From CAWJEL01 sp964647255 (GTDB taxonomy: Bacteria > Chloroflexota > Anaerolineae > CG2-30-64-16), in contig CAZYGI010000116.1 in assembly GCA_964647255.1 (NCBI GenBank), forward strand, positions 1 to 8,551: a DNA stretch of 8,551 nt. Reading direction: 5' to 3'. Of this stretch, positions 1 through 6,867 are shown piece after piece. The notes below the pieces were generated by a model. The model was not told the DNA's origin and ran no database searches. It saw only the letters and a list, made by a program, of their open reading frames with translations. Within the stretch, counting starts at the first letter, position 1, and each line of letters begins with the position of its first letter. A program made the translations under genes and the position numbers.

Positions 1-51
1 AGATGTATTTTTCCTGGGTTGTTTACCGGAATTACCACCAGGGACACATAC

Positions 52-92
52 GCGGGGGGGTGGGGGTGGCGGACCCCCCCGAACCACCCCGC
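52..92. repeat. G-tract/C-tract inverted repeat upstream of the SorC-type gene
   Basis: A run of seven G, one T and five G is followed, after a short spacer, by seven C. The outer ends GCGGGG...TGG and CCACCCCGC can also pair, with three G bulged out. The result is a very GC-rich potential hairpin ending 23 bases before the start codon at 116. No T-run follows, so it does not look like an intrinsic terminator. It could affect mRNA structure near the start of the regulator gene. A homopolymer miscount in the source sequence cannot be excluded. Confidence 0.5.
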
Positions 93-103
93 AGGCAATC
101 TTC

Positions 104-109
104 AGGTGA
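104..109 (+). promoter_or_regulatory. Ribosome binding site of the SorC-type regulator
   Basis: AGGTGA lies six bases before the ATG at 116 and supports that start. I could not find a convincing promoter in the 115 bases available upstream; TTTACC at 22-27 with ACATAC at 46-51 is a weak candidate only. Confidence 0.6.
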
Positions 110-115
110 AACGCT

Positions 116-1075
116 ATGGCGCGCATTGATGAACTTCGTCTGATGACCAAAGTCGCCCGGTTGTACTACGTGGATCACCTGCGGCAAACGGAAATTGCGG
201 ATCAACTGGACATTTCGCAGGCGACCACCTCACGCCTGCTGAAGCGCGCGCAAGACGAGCAGATCGTGCGCATCAGCTTCAACGCGCCGGTTGGCACGTA
301 TGCCGATCTCGAGCGGCAGTTGGAGTCGGCCTACGGTCTGAAAGAAGCGCTTGTCGTTGAGAGCCTGCCCAACGAGAAGCAGATCATGCGCGACTTGGGC
401 TCGGCGGCCGCCCATTATCTGAACACCACCATCAAGCCAAACGAAGTGATCGGCATTTCCTCCTGGAGCGCAACGCTTCTGGCTGCCGTAGACGCGATGA
501 CGCCGATCTCAAGGCCGATCGGCGCGCAGGTGATCCAGATCCTGGGCGGCGTGGGCGTTCCGACCGCCGAAAGCAACGCGGTGTATATTGTCAGCCGGCT
601 GGCGATGCTGGTGCAGGGACAGGCCATCTTACTGCCGGTGCCCGCGGTGGTGAGCGGGCTGGACAGGCGTCAGCTTTACCTGCAAGACCCCTTTGTGTGC
701 GAGACGATTGAGCGCTTTGACAGCGTGACGCTGGCGCTGGTGGGGATCGGGAGCATCGAGCCGTCCGATCTGCTGGCCTCGAGTGGCAACGTTTTCTCGC
801 CGCAGGAGTTGGAGTTGCTGCGCTCGCTTGGCGCGGTGGGGGATGTGTGTCTGCGGTTCTTCGACGCCACCGGCGCGCCGATCAAGTCGCCGCTCAGTGA
901 TCGGGTGATCGGGATGGCGCTTGAGCAGCTTCGCAACATCAAACGCTCGGTCGGCATCGCCGGCGGGCAGCGGAAGGTTGCGGCCATCCGCGGCGCCGTG
1001 CGCGGTGGGCTGATCAACGTCCTGATCACCGACCTGGCCACCGCGCAGGCGCTGGTTTCCTCGGAACCCAGGTGA
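116..1075 (+). CDS. SorC/DeoR-type sugar-binding transcriptional regulator
   Basis: A 319-residue cytoplasmic DNA-binding regulator with the length and two-part layout of the SorC (CggR/DeoR-like) family. Residues 10-50 form a helix-turn-helix, with the recognition region around residues 32-43 (DISQATTSRLLK). Residues 60-317 match the sugar-binding domain related to phosphosugar isomerases: GIGSI at 210-214, GDVCLRFFD at 242-250, GGQRK at 283-287 and a final GGLINVLITD block. Members bind a phosphorylated sugar or polyol and control the operon for its use. The ligand cannot be read from the sequence, and no sugar transport or catabolic gene lies in the window, so its target operon is probably outside it, most likely to the left. 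The start is set by AGGTGA at 104-109. The gene converges on the lipoprotein gene with 12 bp between stop codons and no terminator visible between them. Confidence 0.9.
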   Translation: MARIDELRLMTKVARLYYVDHLRQTEIADQLDISQATTSRLLKRAQDEQIVRISFNAPVGTYADLERQLESAYGLKEALVVESLPNEKQIMRDLGSAAAHYLNTTIKPNEVIGISSWSATLLAAVDAMTPISRPIGAQVIQILGGVGVPTAESNAVYIVSRLAMLVQGQAILLPVPAVVSGLDRRQLYLQDPFVCETIERFDSVTLALVGIGSIEPSDLLASSGNVFSPQELELLRSLGAVGDVCLRFFDATGAPIKSPLSDRVIGMALEQLRNIKRSVGIAGGQRKVAAIRGAVRGGLINVLITDLATAQALVSSEPR

Positions 1076-1087
1076 GGTCTTCTTCTT

Positions 1088-1846
1088 TCAGGGTTTATCC
1101 TGCGTCTTGCCCCGGATCGAGCAGTCCACGTTCCACGGCTGCCTGACGACGTAGTAGATGCGCATCTGCACATTGCCGCCCGGGTTGTACCACCAGTGCA
1201 CCCTCACGCCGAGGTCGCGCGGCCCGGTCGTTGTCCGGGCGACTTCCCACCCATGGAGGGGGTCCTGCACCGACGGCGCAGGATCACGCGAGACCTTGTT
1301 CTGTAACATGTTGTAGTCCACACCCAGCACGCTGACGATCTCGCACCCGGCCGGCAACTGTTCGCCGGTGTAAATGTAGGCATCCCCCTTGTTGCCGAGC
1401 AGGCTGGCGGGCGCCTTGCCTTCTTTGACCTGCTCGACACTGTAGAGGTTGCGGATGCCCGGCTCAGGCGTCGGGGTGGGCGTCTGCGTCGGCTCGGCAG
1501 TCGCGGTGGCGGTCATGGTTGGGGTGGGCGTCCGCGTCGGTTCCGCTGTGGCCGTGGCGGTGGGGGTAGGCGTGAACGTTGGCTCGGCGGTCGCGGTGGC
1601 GGTCAGGGTCGGAGGGATCGTCGTCGGCGGCTCCGACGTCTGCGTGGCCGTGGCAGTTGGCTCGACCGGCGGCGCCGGCGCAGTCGCCGGCGCCAGGGTG
1701 GGCGTCGCGGCCAGCGCGGGGACGGCTCCTGGCGTCGCTGTCACCACCACCACGACTTGGGTCTGCGCGGCGCACGAGGAGAGGAGCGTGCCCAGTGTCA
1801 AGGTCAACAGGACGACGATCAGGTTGCGTACGGTGTACTTTGACAT
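1088..1846 (-). CDS. Lipoprotein with Thr-Pro repeat linker and unknown C-terminal domain
   Basis: A 252-residue predicted lipoprotein. Residues 1-24 form a type II signal peptide with one basic residue region and a hydrophobic core, ending in the lipobox LSSC with Cys25 as the lipidation site, so the protein should be anchored on the outer face of the cytoplasmic membrane. Residues 36-129 are a low-complexity linker rich in Thr, Pro and Ala, with three 14-residue repeats at 82-125. Residues 130-252 form a compact domain with two cysteines (168 and 242) that could make a disulfide and a Trp/Tyr-rich stretch (HWWYNPGG at 217-224). I do not recognise this domain. The linker probably holds it away from the membrane. 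The ATG is supported by a strong AAGGAGGA site. The gene lies 31 bp after the response regulator and is likely the last gene of that operon. A sensing or envelope role is possible but unproven. Confidence 0.8.
   Translation of the reverse strand: MSKYTVRNLIVVLLTLTLGTLLSSCAAQTQVVVVVTATPGAVPALAATPTLAPATAPAPPVEPTATATQTSEPPTTIPPTLTATATAEPTFTPTPTATATAEPTRTPTPTMTATATAEPTQTPTPTPEPGIRNLYSVEQVKEGKAPASLLGNKGDAYIYTGEQLPAGCEIVSVLGVDYNMLQNKVSRDPAPSVQDPLHGWEVARTTTGPRDLGVRVHWWYNPGGNVQMRIYYVVRQPWNVDCSIRGKTQDKP
1472..1603 (-). repeat. Three 14-residue Thr-Pro repeats in the lipoprotein linker
   Basis: Within the lipoprotein, residues 82-95, 96-109 and 112-125 each read TATATAEPTxTPTP, where x is Phe, Arg or Gln; the third unit is preceded by an extra Thr-Met pair. 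At DNA level the units are similar but not identical, which fits an older duplication. Such linkers are common in secreted and lipid-anchored proteins of Chloroflexota and are likely extended and perhaps O-glycosylated; the last point is inference. Confidence 0.85.
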
Positions 1847-1850
1847 ACAG

Positions 1851-1858
1851 TCCTCCTT
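1851..1858 (-). promoter_or_regulatory. Strong ribosome binding site of the lipoprotein gene
   Basis: On the minus strand the site reads AAGGAGGA, a near-perfect Shine-Dalgarno sequence four bases before the ATG at 1846. It fixes the start and suggests the lipoprotein is translated well relative to the upstream regulator genes. Confidence 0.75.
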
Positions 1859-1877
1859 AAGCAGTACGAATGGCGTC

Positions 1878-2513
1878 TCAGATCATTTTGCGTTGCAGGG
1901 CCAGCGCCACCGCCTCGGCCCGATTGGCGGCGCCCAGCTTGGCCAAGACGTTGCTGACATGCGCTTTCGCGGTCGCACGGCTCACCACTAACCGTTCGGC
2001 GATCTCCGGGTTTGTCAGCCCTTTGACCATGAGGCCCAGCACCTCGTGCTCGCGCGGGGTCAGGGCTTCGCCGGTCGCCGCGACTTCCTCGGTTTGGCGC
2101 AGCACAAGCGCCTGTATGGCCTCGGCCGCGAGGGTGGAGCGGCCGGCGCCGGCCGCTCGGATCGCCTCAGCCAGATCGTCGGCGGAGACGTCTTTGAGCA
2201 GGTAACTGATTGCGCCGGCAGCCAGCGCCTCGCGCACGAGCTCTCGGTCCCCAAAACTGGTCAGCGCGATCACCCGGATGGCCGGCCAGCGAGCCCGGAT
2301 CGTGCGCGTCGCCTCCGCGCCGCTCAGCCCCGGCATCATCAGATCCATCAACACGACATCGGGCTGCAACTGCTCGCAGCGTGCCAGCGCCTCCCCGCCA
2401 GTGGCGGCTTCGCCCACCAGGAGCAGATCGGGCTTGACCTTCAAGAAAGCAGCCAGCCCGCGGCGCACCATGGCATGGTCATCCACGACGAGCACGCGAA
2501 TCGGATTGGACAT
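1878..2513 (-). CDS. NarL/FixJ-type response regulator (REC plus LuxR-type HTH)
   Basis: A 211-residue two-component response regulator. The receiver domain covers residues 5-120, with the acidic pair Asp11-Asp12, phospho-acceptor Asp57 in VLMDLMMPG, the switch Thr85-Ser86 and Lys107, so all key residues are present. Residues 147-208 form a LuxR/GerE helix-turn-helix beginning LTPREHEVL and ending in the recognition helix region SRATAKAHVSNVLAKL. Phosphorylation by the kinase encoded just upstream should promote dimerisation and DNA binding; the target genes are not shown by the sequence, though its own operon with the lipoprotein is a candidate. I chose the ATG at 2513 over an ATG at 2561: it has AAGGAG seven bases upstream, and the receiver domain starts directly after it, while the extra 16 residues match nothing in the family. 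The gene sits 60 bp after the kinase. Confidence 0.95.
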   Translation of the reverse strand: MSNPIRVLVVDDHAMVRRGLAAFLKVKPDLLLVGEAATGGEALARCEQLQPDVVLMDLMMPGLSGAEATRTIRARWPAIRVIALTSFGDRELVREALAAGAISYLLKDVSADDLAEAIRAAGAGRSTLAAEAIQALVLRQTEEVAATGEALTPREHEVLGLMVKGLTNPEIAERLVVSRATAKAHVSNVLAKLGAANRAEAVALALQRKMI

Positions 2514-2520
2514 TGGCGTT

Positions 2521-2526
2521 CTCCTT
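2521..2526 (-). promoter_or_regulatory. Ribosome binding site deciding the response regulator start
   Basis: AAGGAG on the minus strand lies seven bases before the ATG at 2513. This rules in favour of the 211-residue form over a 227-residue form starting at 2561. Confidence 0.75.
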
Positions 2527-2573
2527 GGGACGCAAGCCGTGCGGTGCGACCAGGACGGCATGCTCCGTGATCT

Positions 2574-5129
2574 TCACGCCGGCGCATCCCAGACAACCTC
2601 GATCACGGTTCCCTGGTCCGCCCCGCTCTCGATGCGCAAGGCGGCGCCGATCGCCTGCGCTCGTTCGCGCAGGATGCCTAGACCCAGGTGCTCGGGCGAG
2701 ACGGCCGCCGGTTCGAATCCCTGGCCGTCGTCGGAGATTCGCAACGTGACCCCGATCGGGGTGTCCTGCCGGGTTCCCTCGGTTTGCTTGGCCCCTCCCG
2801 CACACGTCAGCCGGACTTCCGCCCGTTGGGCCTGCGCGTGTTTGACGACGTTGTTCAATGCTTCCTGGGCGATGCGGTAAAGGGCCACGTGGACTTCGTC
2901 CGGCAGGTCGGGCACCGGGCAGCCTTCCAGCGAGACGGTGACCGGGATGCCCGAGCGGCCGGAGACCGATTCGGCCAGTTGGCGCAGCAAATCGCCGAGA
3001 TTGGCTTCAACCAACGCGGCCGGCCGCAGCTCCAGAAGCAGGGTGCGCATCTCGGCCAGCGCGCCGCGGGTGAGCTGACGGAGCTCGCTCAGGAGCTGGC
3101 GGCCCTCCACGGGGTCCTGCTCCCAGAGCGCGGGCAGCACCTCGGCGATCAGGCTCGCAGAAAAGAGGGTCTGCGTGACTGCGTCGTGCAGGTCGCGGGC
3201 CAGGCGGCTGCGTTCCTGCGACGCGGCCACCTGCTGGGCTTCCTCATACAGCCGCGCATTCTCGATGGCGATGGCCGCTTGATCGGCGAAGGCCACGAGC
3301 AAGGCCAGGTCATCCTGGTCGAATCCGCTCCGACCGGCCTCTTTGATCAGCACCAGCGTGCCCGCGACCTGGTCTTTGAGGACAAGCGGGGCGAGCGCGG
3401 CGCTCTGAATGTGGCTCTGCGCCAGCCAGGCGCGCGCCTCCGGCGCGACGCGCGCATCCTCGTCGAGGCGATTGGCGATCACCGGTTGGTTGTGGAGACT
3501 GGCCCACCCGGAAAGGCTCGTATCCAGGTCGCCGCGCACGCCGACAAATCCCGCGCTTGAGCCGCTGCCTGCCACGACTTCATCCTCGCGCGCCGCCCAG
3601 TCCACCAGGTTGATCATGCCGCCGTCGGCTCGCAGCAGGGTGGTGGCCTGGGCCATGATCAGTTTCAGCAGGGCGTCCCGTTCCAGGGTGCGCGTCACTG
3701 CGCGATTGGTTTCTTGCAGAGCGGTAAGCTGGGCCACCTGCCGGTTGACGCTCTCATACAGCCGGGCATTCTCGATCGCGATGGCAGCCTGGTTGGCGAG
3801 CGCCTGCATGACTGCCAGGTCGGTGGCGTCAAACGCAGCCAGGCGTTCGCTCTGCGCATCGAGCACGCCGATGACCTTGCCCGCCACTTTGAGCGGCACG
3901 GCGAGCTCCGAACGCGTGCGGCTCCCGTGCAGCCAGATGTAGCGCGGCTCCTGGCTCACATCCGGCGCCAGCATCGGCTCTCCGCTCCCGGCCACATAGC
4001 CGGTAATCCCCTCGACGCCCACCTTGAGATGATTGGGTGAAAACGTGAAGCTCGGATCGTCCCATAGCTTGCCCGCGCCCACCCGATAGACCGCTTCATC
4101 TCCCTCGATAAGCGCAAGGCTGACATTATCGTAGCCGGAGGCCTGCTGGATCAACCGGACGATCTCGACGAGCAGTTTGTTGATGTCCAGGATGGAGGCG
4201 AGGTCATGTCCCACTTCGCTGATGACGCGGAACTGTTCGGCCCGGCGCTGCTCCGCGGCGAAGTGTTGGGCGTTCTGCACGGCCAGCGCCGCCCGCTGCG
4301 CCAGGGCCGTGAAGAGCCGCTGCTCGCGGTCGCCGAAGGCCCGCGGCTCGTCGTAGCAGACGGTGAAGATGCCGAACATCTCGCCGTGTTGCGTGCTGTC
4401 TGCGCCCGGCGGCGCACTCCCGTCGCCGGCCAGCCGGATGGGGATATGCATGAACGAGCGGACTCCCTCATCAAGCACGGCCTCGATCACTTCGTGTGTT
4501 TCGGCGACGCGGCGGCTGTCCGGAGCTTTCGGCCGCAGATCGGCCTCGGCATCCTCGACCATGACCGGCTCGCCCGTCGCCATGACCTGTCCAACGAACC
4601 CTTCGCCGGGCGCGAAGGCGATGCGCTCGACGCCCCGCACGCTGAAATTGCGCGCCACGCGCATCGTCAAGCGTTCGCGGCGCTCGTCCCAGGCCAGCAC
4701 CGCGCTCTTGTCGGCGTGCAGCCGGTCCACGGCGATGTCCACCAGCGCCTGGAGCACCTGATCGAGCTGGACGTGGCGTTCGAGCTCCTCATCGGCCCGG
4801 TAAAGCGCTTCCAGGTCGGCGGTTTGCTCGGCGATCGCCAGCGTCCGCTCCGCCACCTCCACGGCGAGCTGGCGGTTGCGGTTTTCAACACTGGCAATGC
4901 GCCACCGGGCGATGCTGAGGATCAGGGCCGCCATCACCAGGAGCACCAAGACCAGCAGCGGCCAGATTTCCGCGAAAGGTCCGAAGGGGGAAGCGGTGAG
5001 GCTGGGGGCCGGGGGGGCAGGTCCAGGACGGAGGGCGGGCGCAAGGCTTGCCCCGACCGCCGGCGGGAAACCGCCCAACAGCAGGAGCAGTCCACAAATA
5101 AGAGCCCAGCCGCGCCAGCGAGGGACCAC
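2574..5129 (-). CDS. NarL/LiaS-type sensor histidine kinase with three GAF domains
   Basis: An 851-residue sensor kinase when started at the GTG at 5129. Residues 8-27 are a signal-like hydrophobic segment, 28-55 a short Pro/Ala-rich external stretch and 56-76 a second membrane helix. A helical linker (80-115) leads to three GAF domains at about 115-289, 311-456 and 480-626. The dimerisation/phospho-acceptor domain (HisKA_3) has the motif SRLARDLHDAVTQTLF with His648 as the phosphorylation site. The ATPase domain follows (about 745-848), with the N-box QEALNN, DDGQGF at 800-805 and GLG at 816-818, all intact. The outer loop of about 28 residues is too short for a ligand domain, so sensing is probably cytoplasmic through the GAF domains; the signal is unknown. 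The start rests on GGAGGG seven bases before GTG; the in-frame ATG at 5177 falls inside the -35 box. The cognate response regulator follows 60 bp downstream. Confidence 0.93.
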   Translation of the reverse strand: MVPRWRGWALICGLLLLLGGFPPAVGASLAPALRPGPAPPAPSLTASPFGPFAEIWPLLVLVLLVMAALILSIARWRIASVENRNRQLAVEVAERTLAIAEQTADLEALYRADEELERHVQLDQVLQALVDIAVDRLHADKSAVLAWDERRERLTMRVARNFSVRGVERIAFAPGEGFVGQVMATGEPVMVEDAEADLRPKAPDSRRVAETHEVIEAVLDEGVRSFMHIPIRLAGDGSAPPGADSTQHGEMFGIFTVCYDEPRAFGDREQRLFTALAQRAALAVQNAQHFAAEQRRAEQFRVISEVGHDLASILDINKLLVEIVRLIQQASGYDNVSLALIEGDEAVYRVGAGKLWDDPSFTFSPNHLKVGVEGITGYVAGSGEPMLAPDVSQEPRYIWLHGSRTRSELAVPLKVAGKVIGVLDAQSERLAAFDATDLAVMQALANQAAIAIENARLYESVNRQVAQLTALQETNRAVTRTLERDALLKLIMAQATTLLRADGGMINLVDWAAREDEVVAGSGSSAGFVGVRGDLDTSLSGWASLHNQPVIANRLDEDARVAPEARAWLAQSHIQSAALAPLVLKDQVAGTLVLIKEAGRSGFDQDDLALLVAFADQAAIAIENARLYEEAQQVAASQERSRLARDLHDAVTQTLFSASLIAEVLPALWEQDPVEGRQLLSELRQLTRGALAEMRTLLLELRPAALVEANLGDLLRQLAESVSGRSGIPVTVSLEGCPVPDLPDEVHVALYRIAQEALNNVVKHAQAQRAEVRLTCAGGAKQTEGTRQDTPIGVTLRISDDGQGFEPAAVSPEHLGLGILRERAQAIGAALRIESGADQGTVIEVVWDAPA
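3243..3281. repeat. Copy 1 of a 39-bp direct repeat inside the kinase gene
   Basis: This 39-bp stretch matches 3753-3791 in the same orientation at 35 of 39 positions by eye, 510 bp apart. It encodes the shared end of the third GAF domain (QAAIAIENARLYE). It marks an internal duplication of a GAF unit within the gene. Confidence 0.7.
3753..3791. repeat. Copy 2 of a 39-bp direct repeat inside the kinase gene
   Basis: Partner of the copy at 3243-3281, encoding the same peptide at the end of the second GAF domain. The 510-bp distance equals 170 codons, so recombination between the copies would delete exactly one GAF unit in frame. Confidence 0.7.
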
Positions 5130-5136
5130 TGTGTCA

Positions 5137-5142
5137 CCCTCC
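5137..5142 (-). promoter_or_regulatory. Ribosome binding site for the kinase GTG start
   Basis: GGAGGG on the minus strand lies seven bases before the GTG at 5129. It sits at or next to the predicted transcription start, so the leader would be only about 13 bases long. Confidence 0.65.
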
Positions 5143-5148
5143 GCGCCG

Positions 5149-5177
5149 AGTATAGCACAGGGTGCGAACGGTGACAA
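5149..5177 (-). promoter_or_regulatory. Predicted housekeeping promoter of the kinase/regulator/lipoprotein operon
   Basis: On the minus strand a -35 box TTGTCA (5172-5177) is separated by exactly 17 bp from a -10 box TATACT (5149-5154). Each differs by one base from the sigma-70-type consensus. It lies in the 74-bp gap between the PEP-utiliser stop and the kinase start, where a promoter is expected. Transcription would begin near 5142. Confidence 0.7.
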
Positions 5178-5203
5178 TGGCCGATTTCAGCGGGATGGAC
5201 GTC

Positions 5204-6856
5204 TCACGCCTCGCGCAGCAGCGTCACCGTCCCCGCTCCCCCGTCCACCCGCACCCGATCACCGGTCTTGAGCCGCGCGGTCGCATCCCCGCAGCCGACC
5301 ACGGCCGGGATGCCCAGCTCGCGGGCGACGATGGCTGCATGGGACAGGGGCGCGCCCACATCGGTGACCACGGCTGCTGCGCGCGGGAAGATCAGCGTCC
5401 AGGCGATATCGGTCTGCACGGCCACGAGGACCTCGCCCTGGCGGAGTTGCCATCCTTCCTCGGAGCTTGCCAGACAGCGCACCAGCCCCTCGGCCCGGCC
5501 GACTGACCCCGGAGAGCCGGTGATAACGTCCGGCCGGCCGCGGCCGGGAGCGGTCGCCTGGGAAGGCGCTCGTCCGTCGAAGATGTCGCTGCGCCGTTGC
5601 TCATCCGCGGCCCACCGGAAGGGGTCGAACTGCCCTCGGATCACGGATGGACAGGGAGGCAAAGACTTGTTGCGGAGATAGGCCGCTTTGCGGGCGGAAA
5701 TGGCCGGGCTCGGCGACTCATCCCTGGCCAAGCGGCCGAGCATCTCGTCGAGCGTCAGGAAGAAGATGTCATCGCCCAGGCCGGTCAGCTCTCCGGCGCG
5801 GCGCGCGATCAGCCGGACCAGCCAGCGGTCTCGCACGTATTCCGAGCGCGCAAGCTCGCGCAGCCGGGCACGTCGCGCGCTCTCCGCGAGACGGCGCGCC
5901 ATCGCATCGGCCTTCCGGGGGAAGCGTGACCGGAAGCGAGCCCACGCCGCGTCGAACGCCTCCCGTTGCCTCGCCAGGAGCGCGTCCACGTCCGCCGGCG
6001 ACGCGCGGAAGCTGGCCAGCTCCCGATCAAACCAGCCCGGATCCTCGGCGGGACGGGGAACGGAGAGCTCGAATTCGTTCGGCCCCCGGTGGCCGTAAGC
6101 CCGGAGATAGGCATCGCGCGACATCTCCCCGCGCGCCACCTTCGCCAGCCCGGCCATCGGGCCCAGACTGGCCAGCCCGTCGTCACCGCTCACGATTGAG
6201 CCGCCGACGTTGGCGATGAGGATGTTGGCGTCATCGGGCCCGACCAGGCCGGTCAGCTCACGGCGCAGCCCCATCGTGAAGCCCGCGGAGTGCATTGCAA
6301 TGCCCAGCACGCACCAGACCGCCCGTTTGACGTGGGCGCTGATCTCATCCTGCCACAGCGCAGCCAGGCCGGTGCGCTCGCACGCCCGGACGCGGTCGCG
6401 CGTGCGGGCGAACCAGGCCGGGTTCGCCGCCAGGTAGGCGCCCACCCTCCGCACCCCGGCCATCTGTTTCATCTGCACCCGGGCCGCGCTGGCGATGCTG
6501 GCCAGGCGTGCGGCGCGGGACAACGGGATCAGCGGGATCTCCATCCCGTCCGGCAGGCGCATGTAGAGCGTGGGCTCCAGCGTCCGCAGCAGATCATCCT
6601 GCCCGCGCCCCAGCGCGCGGAACATCGTCGCGAAGGTGCTCATGTTGAGATAGGGCCGGCCGCCGATGTTGCCCACCGAAGGGATGCCAGGCACGTAGAC
6701 CCAGTCGTCCAACGTGAATTGGATGACCGACCAGGTGAGCGGCGTCATCGCCTCGGTCACCGCCTCGCCGAAGTTAACGTTGGACCACAAGTAATCGCCG
6801 GTGAGGCTGGCGTTCCATTCGCCGGCAGCAGGGTTGAGGCCTTGGGCGTTGACCAT
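5204..6856 (-). CDS. PEP-utilising/rifampin-phosphotransferase-like enzyme without ATP-grasp domain
   Basis: A 550-residue protein resembling the middle and C-terminal parts of rifampin phosphotransferases and related PEP-synthase-like enzymes. Residues 12-440 look like the substrate-binding part: WSNVNFGEAVTEAMTPLTW near the start and YGHRGPNEFELSVPRP at 254-269. Residues 445-548 are the swivelling phosphohistidine domain, with GSPGSVGRAEG, the active motif TDVGAPLSHAA and His506 as the residue that carries phosphate. In full-length relatives an N-terminal ATP-grasp domain phosphorylates this His; here the protein begins directly at the substrate domain, and no partner ATP-grasp gene is seen in the window. 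It may work with a separately encoded subunit. The substrate is unknown; antibiotic phosphorylation should not be assumed. The ATG is supported by AAAGGA five bases upstream, overlapping the vapC-remnant stop codon, so the gene is likely translated in coupling with that unit. Confidence 0.82.
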   Translation of the reverse strand: MVNAQGLNPAAGEWNASLTGDYLWSNVNFGEAVTEAMTPLTWSVIQFTLDDWVYVPGIPSVGNIGGRPYLNMSTFATMFRALGRGQDDLLRTLEPTLYMRLPDGMEIPLIPLSRAARLASIASAARVQMKQMAGVRRVGAYLAANPAWFARTRDRVRACERTGLAALWQDEISAHVKRAVWCVLGIAMHSAGFTMGLRRELTGLVGPDDANILIANVGGSIVSGDDGLASLGPMAGLAKVARGEMSRDAYLRAYGHRGPNEFELSVPRPAEDPGWFDRELASFRASPADVDALLARQREAFDAAWARFRSRFPRKADAMARRLAESARRARLRELARSEYVRDRWLVRLIARRAGELTGLGDDIFFLTLDEMLGRLARDESPSPAISARKAAYLRNKSLPPCPSVIRGQFDPFRWAADEQRRSDIFDGRAPSQATAPGRGRPDVITGSPGSVGRAEGLVRCLASSEEGWQLRQGEVLVAVQTDIAWTLIFPRAAAVVTDVGAPLSHAAIVARELGIPAVVGCGDATARLKTGDRVRVDGGAGTVTLLREA

Positions 6857-6861
6857 GGGGA

Positions 6862-6867
6862 TCCTTT
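6862..6867 (-). promoter_or_regulatory. Ribosome binding site of the PEP-utiliser, overlapping the vapC-remnant stop
   Basis: The minus strand reads TAAAGGATCCCCATG: the TAA ends the vapC remnant and AAAGGA is the Shine-Dalgarno of the next gene, five bases before its ATG. This arrangement favours translational coupling. Confidence 0.7.

Noticed and set aside
19..51. Possible promoter and TTACC direct repeat (23-27 and 32-36) before the SorC-type gene
   Set aside because: The boxes match the consensus poorly and a five-base repeat is easily due to chance.
1449..1991. A 180-codon + strand frame rich in Val, Gly and Ala
   Set aside because: It is the antisense of the lipoprotein's Thr-Pro repeats, whose GC-rich repeated codons leave the opposite strand open. 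The minus-strand product has a signal peptide, lipobox and strong ribosome binding site.
2688..3560. A 290-codon + strand frame
   Set aside because: Antisense shadow of the kinase catalytic region, with no domain character.
4206..5174. A 322-codon + strand frame opposite the kinase
   Set aside because: High GC keeps antisense frames open. The kinase frame on the other strand carries intact GAF and catalytic motifs; the + strand product matches nothing and is rich in Arg and His.
5528..5548. GGCC-rich palindromic run inside the PEP-utiliser
   Set aside because: It is explained by coding for a Gly/Arg/Pro linker in a GC-rich genome and has no regulatory context.
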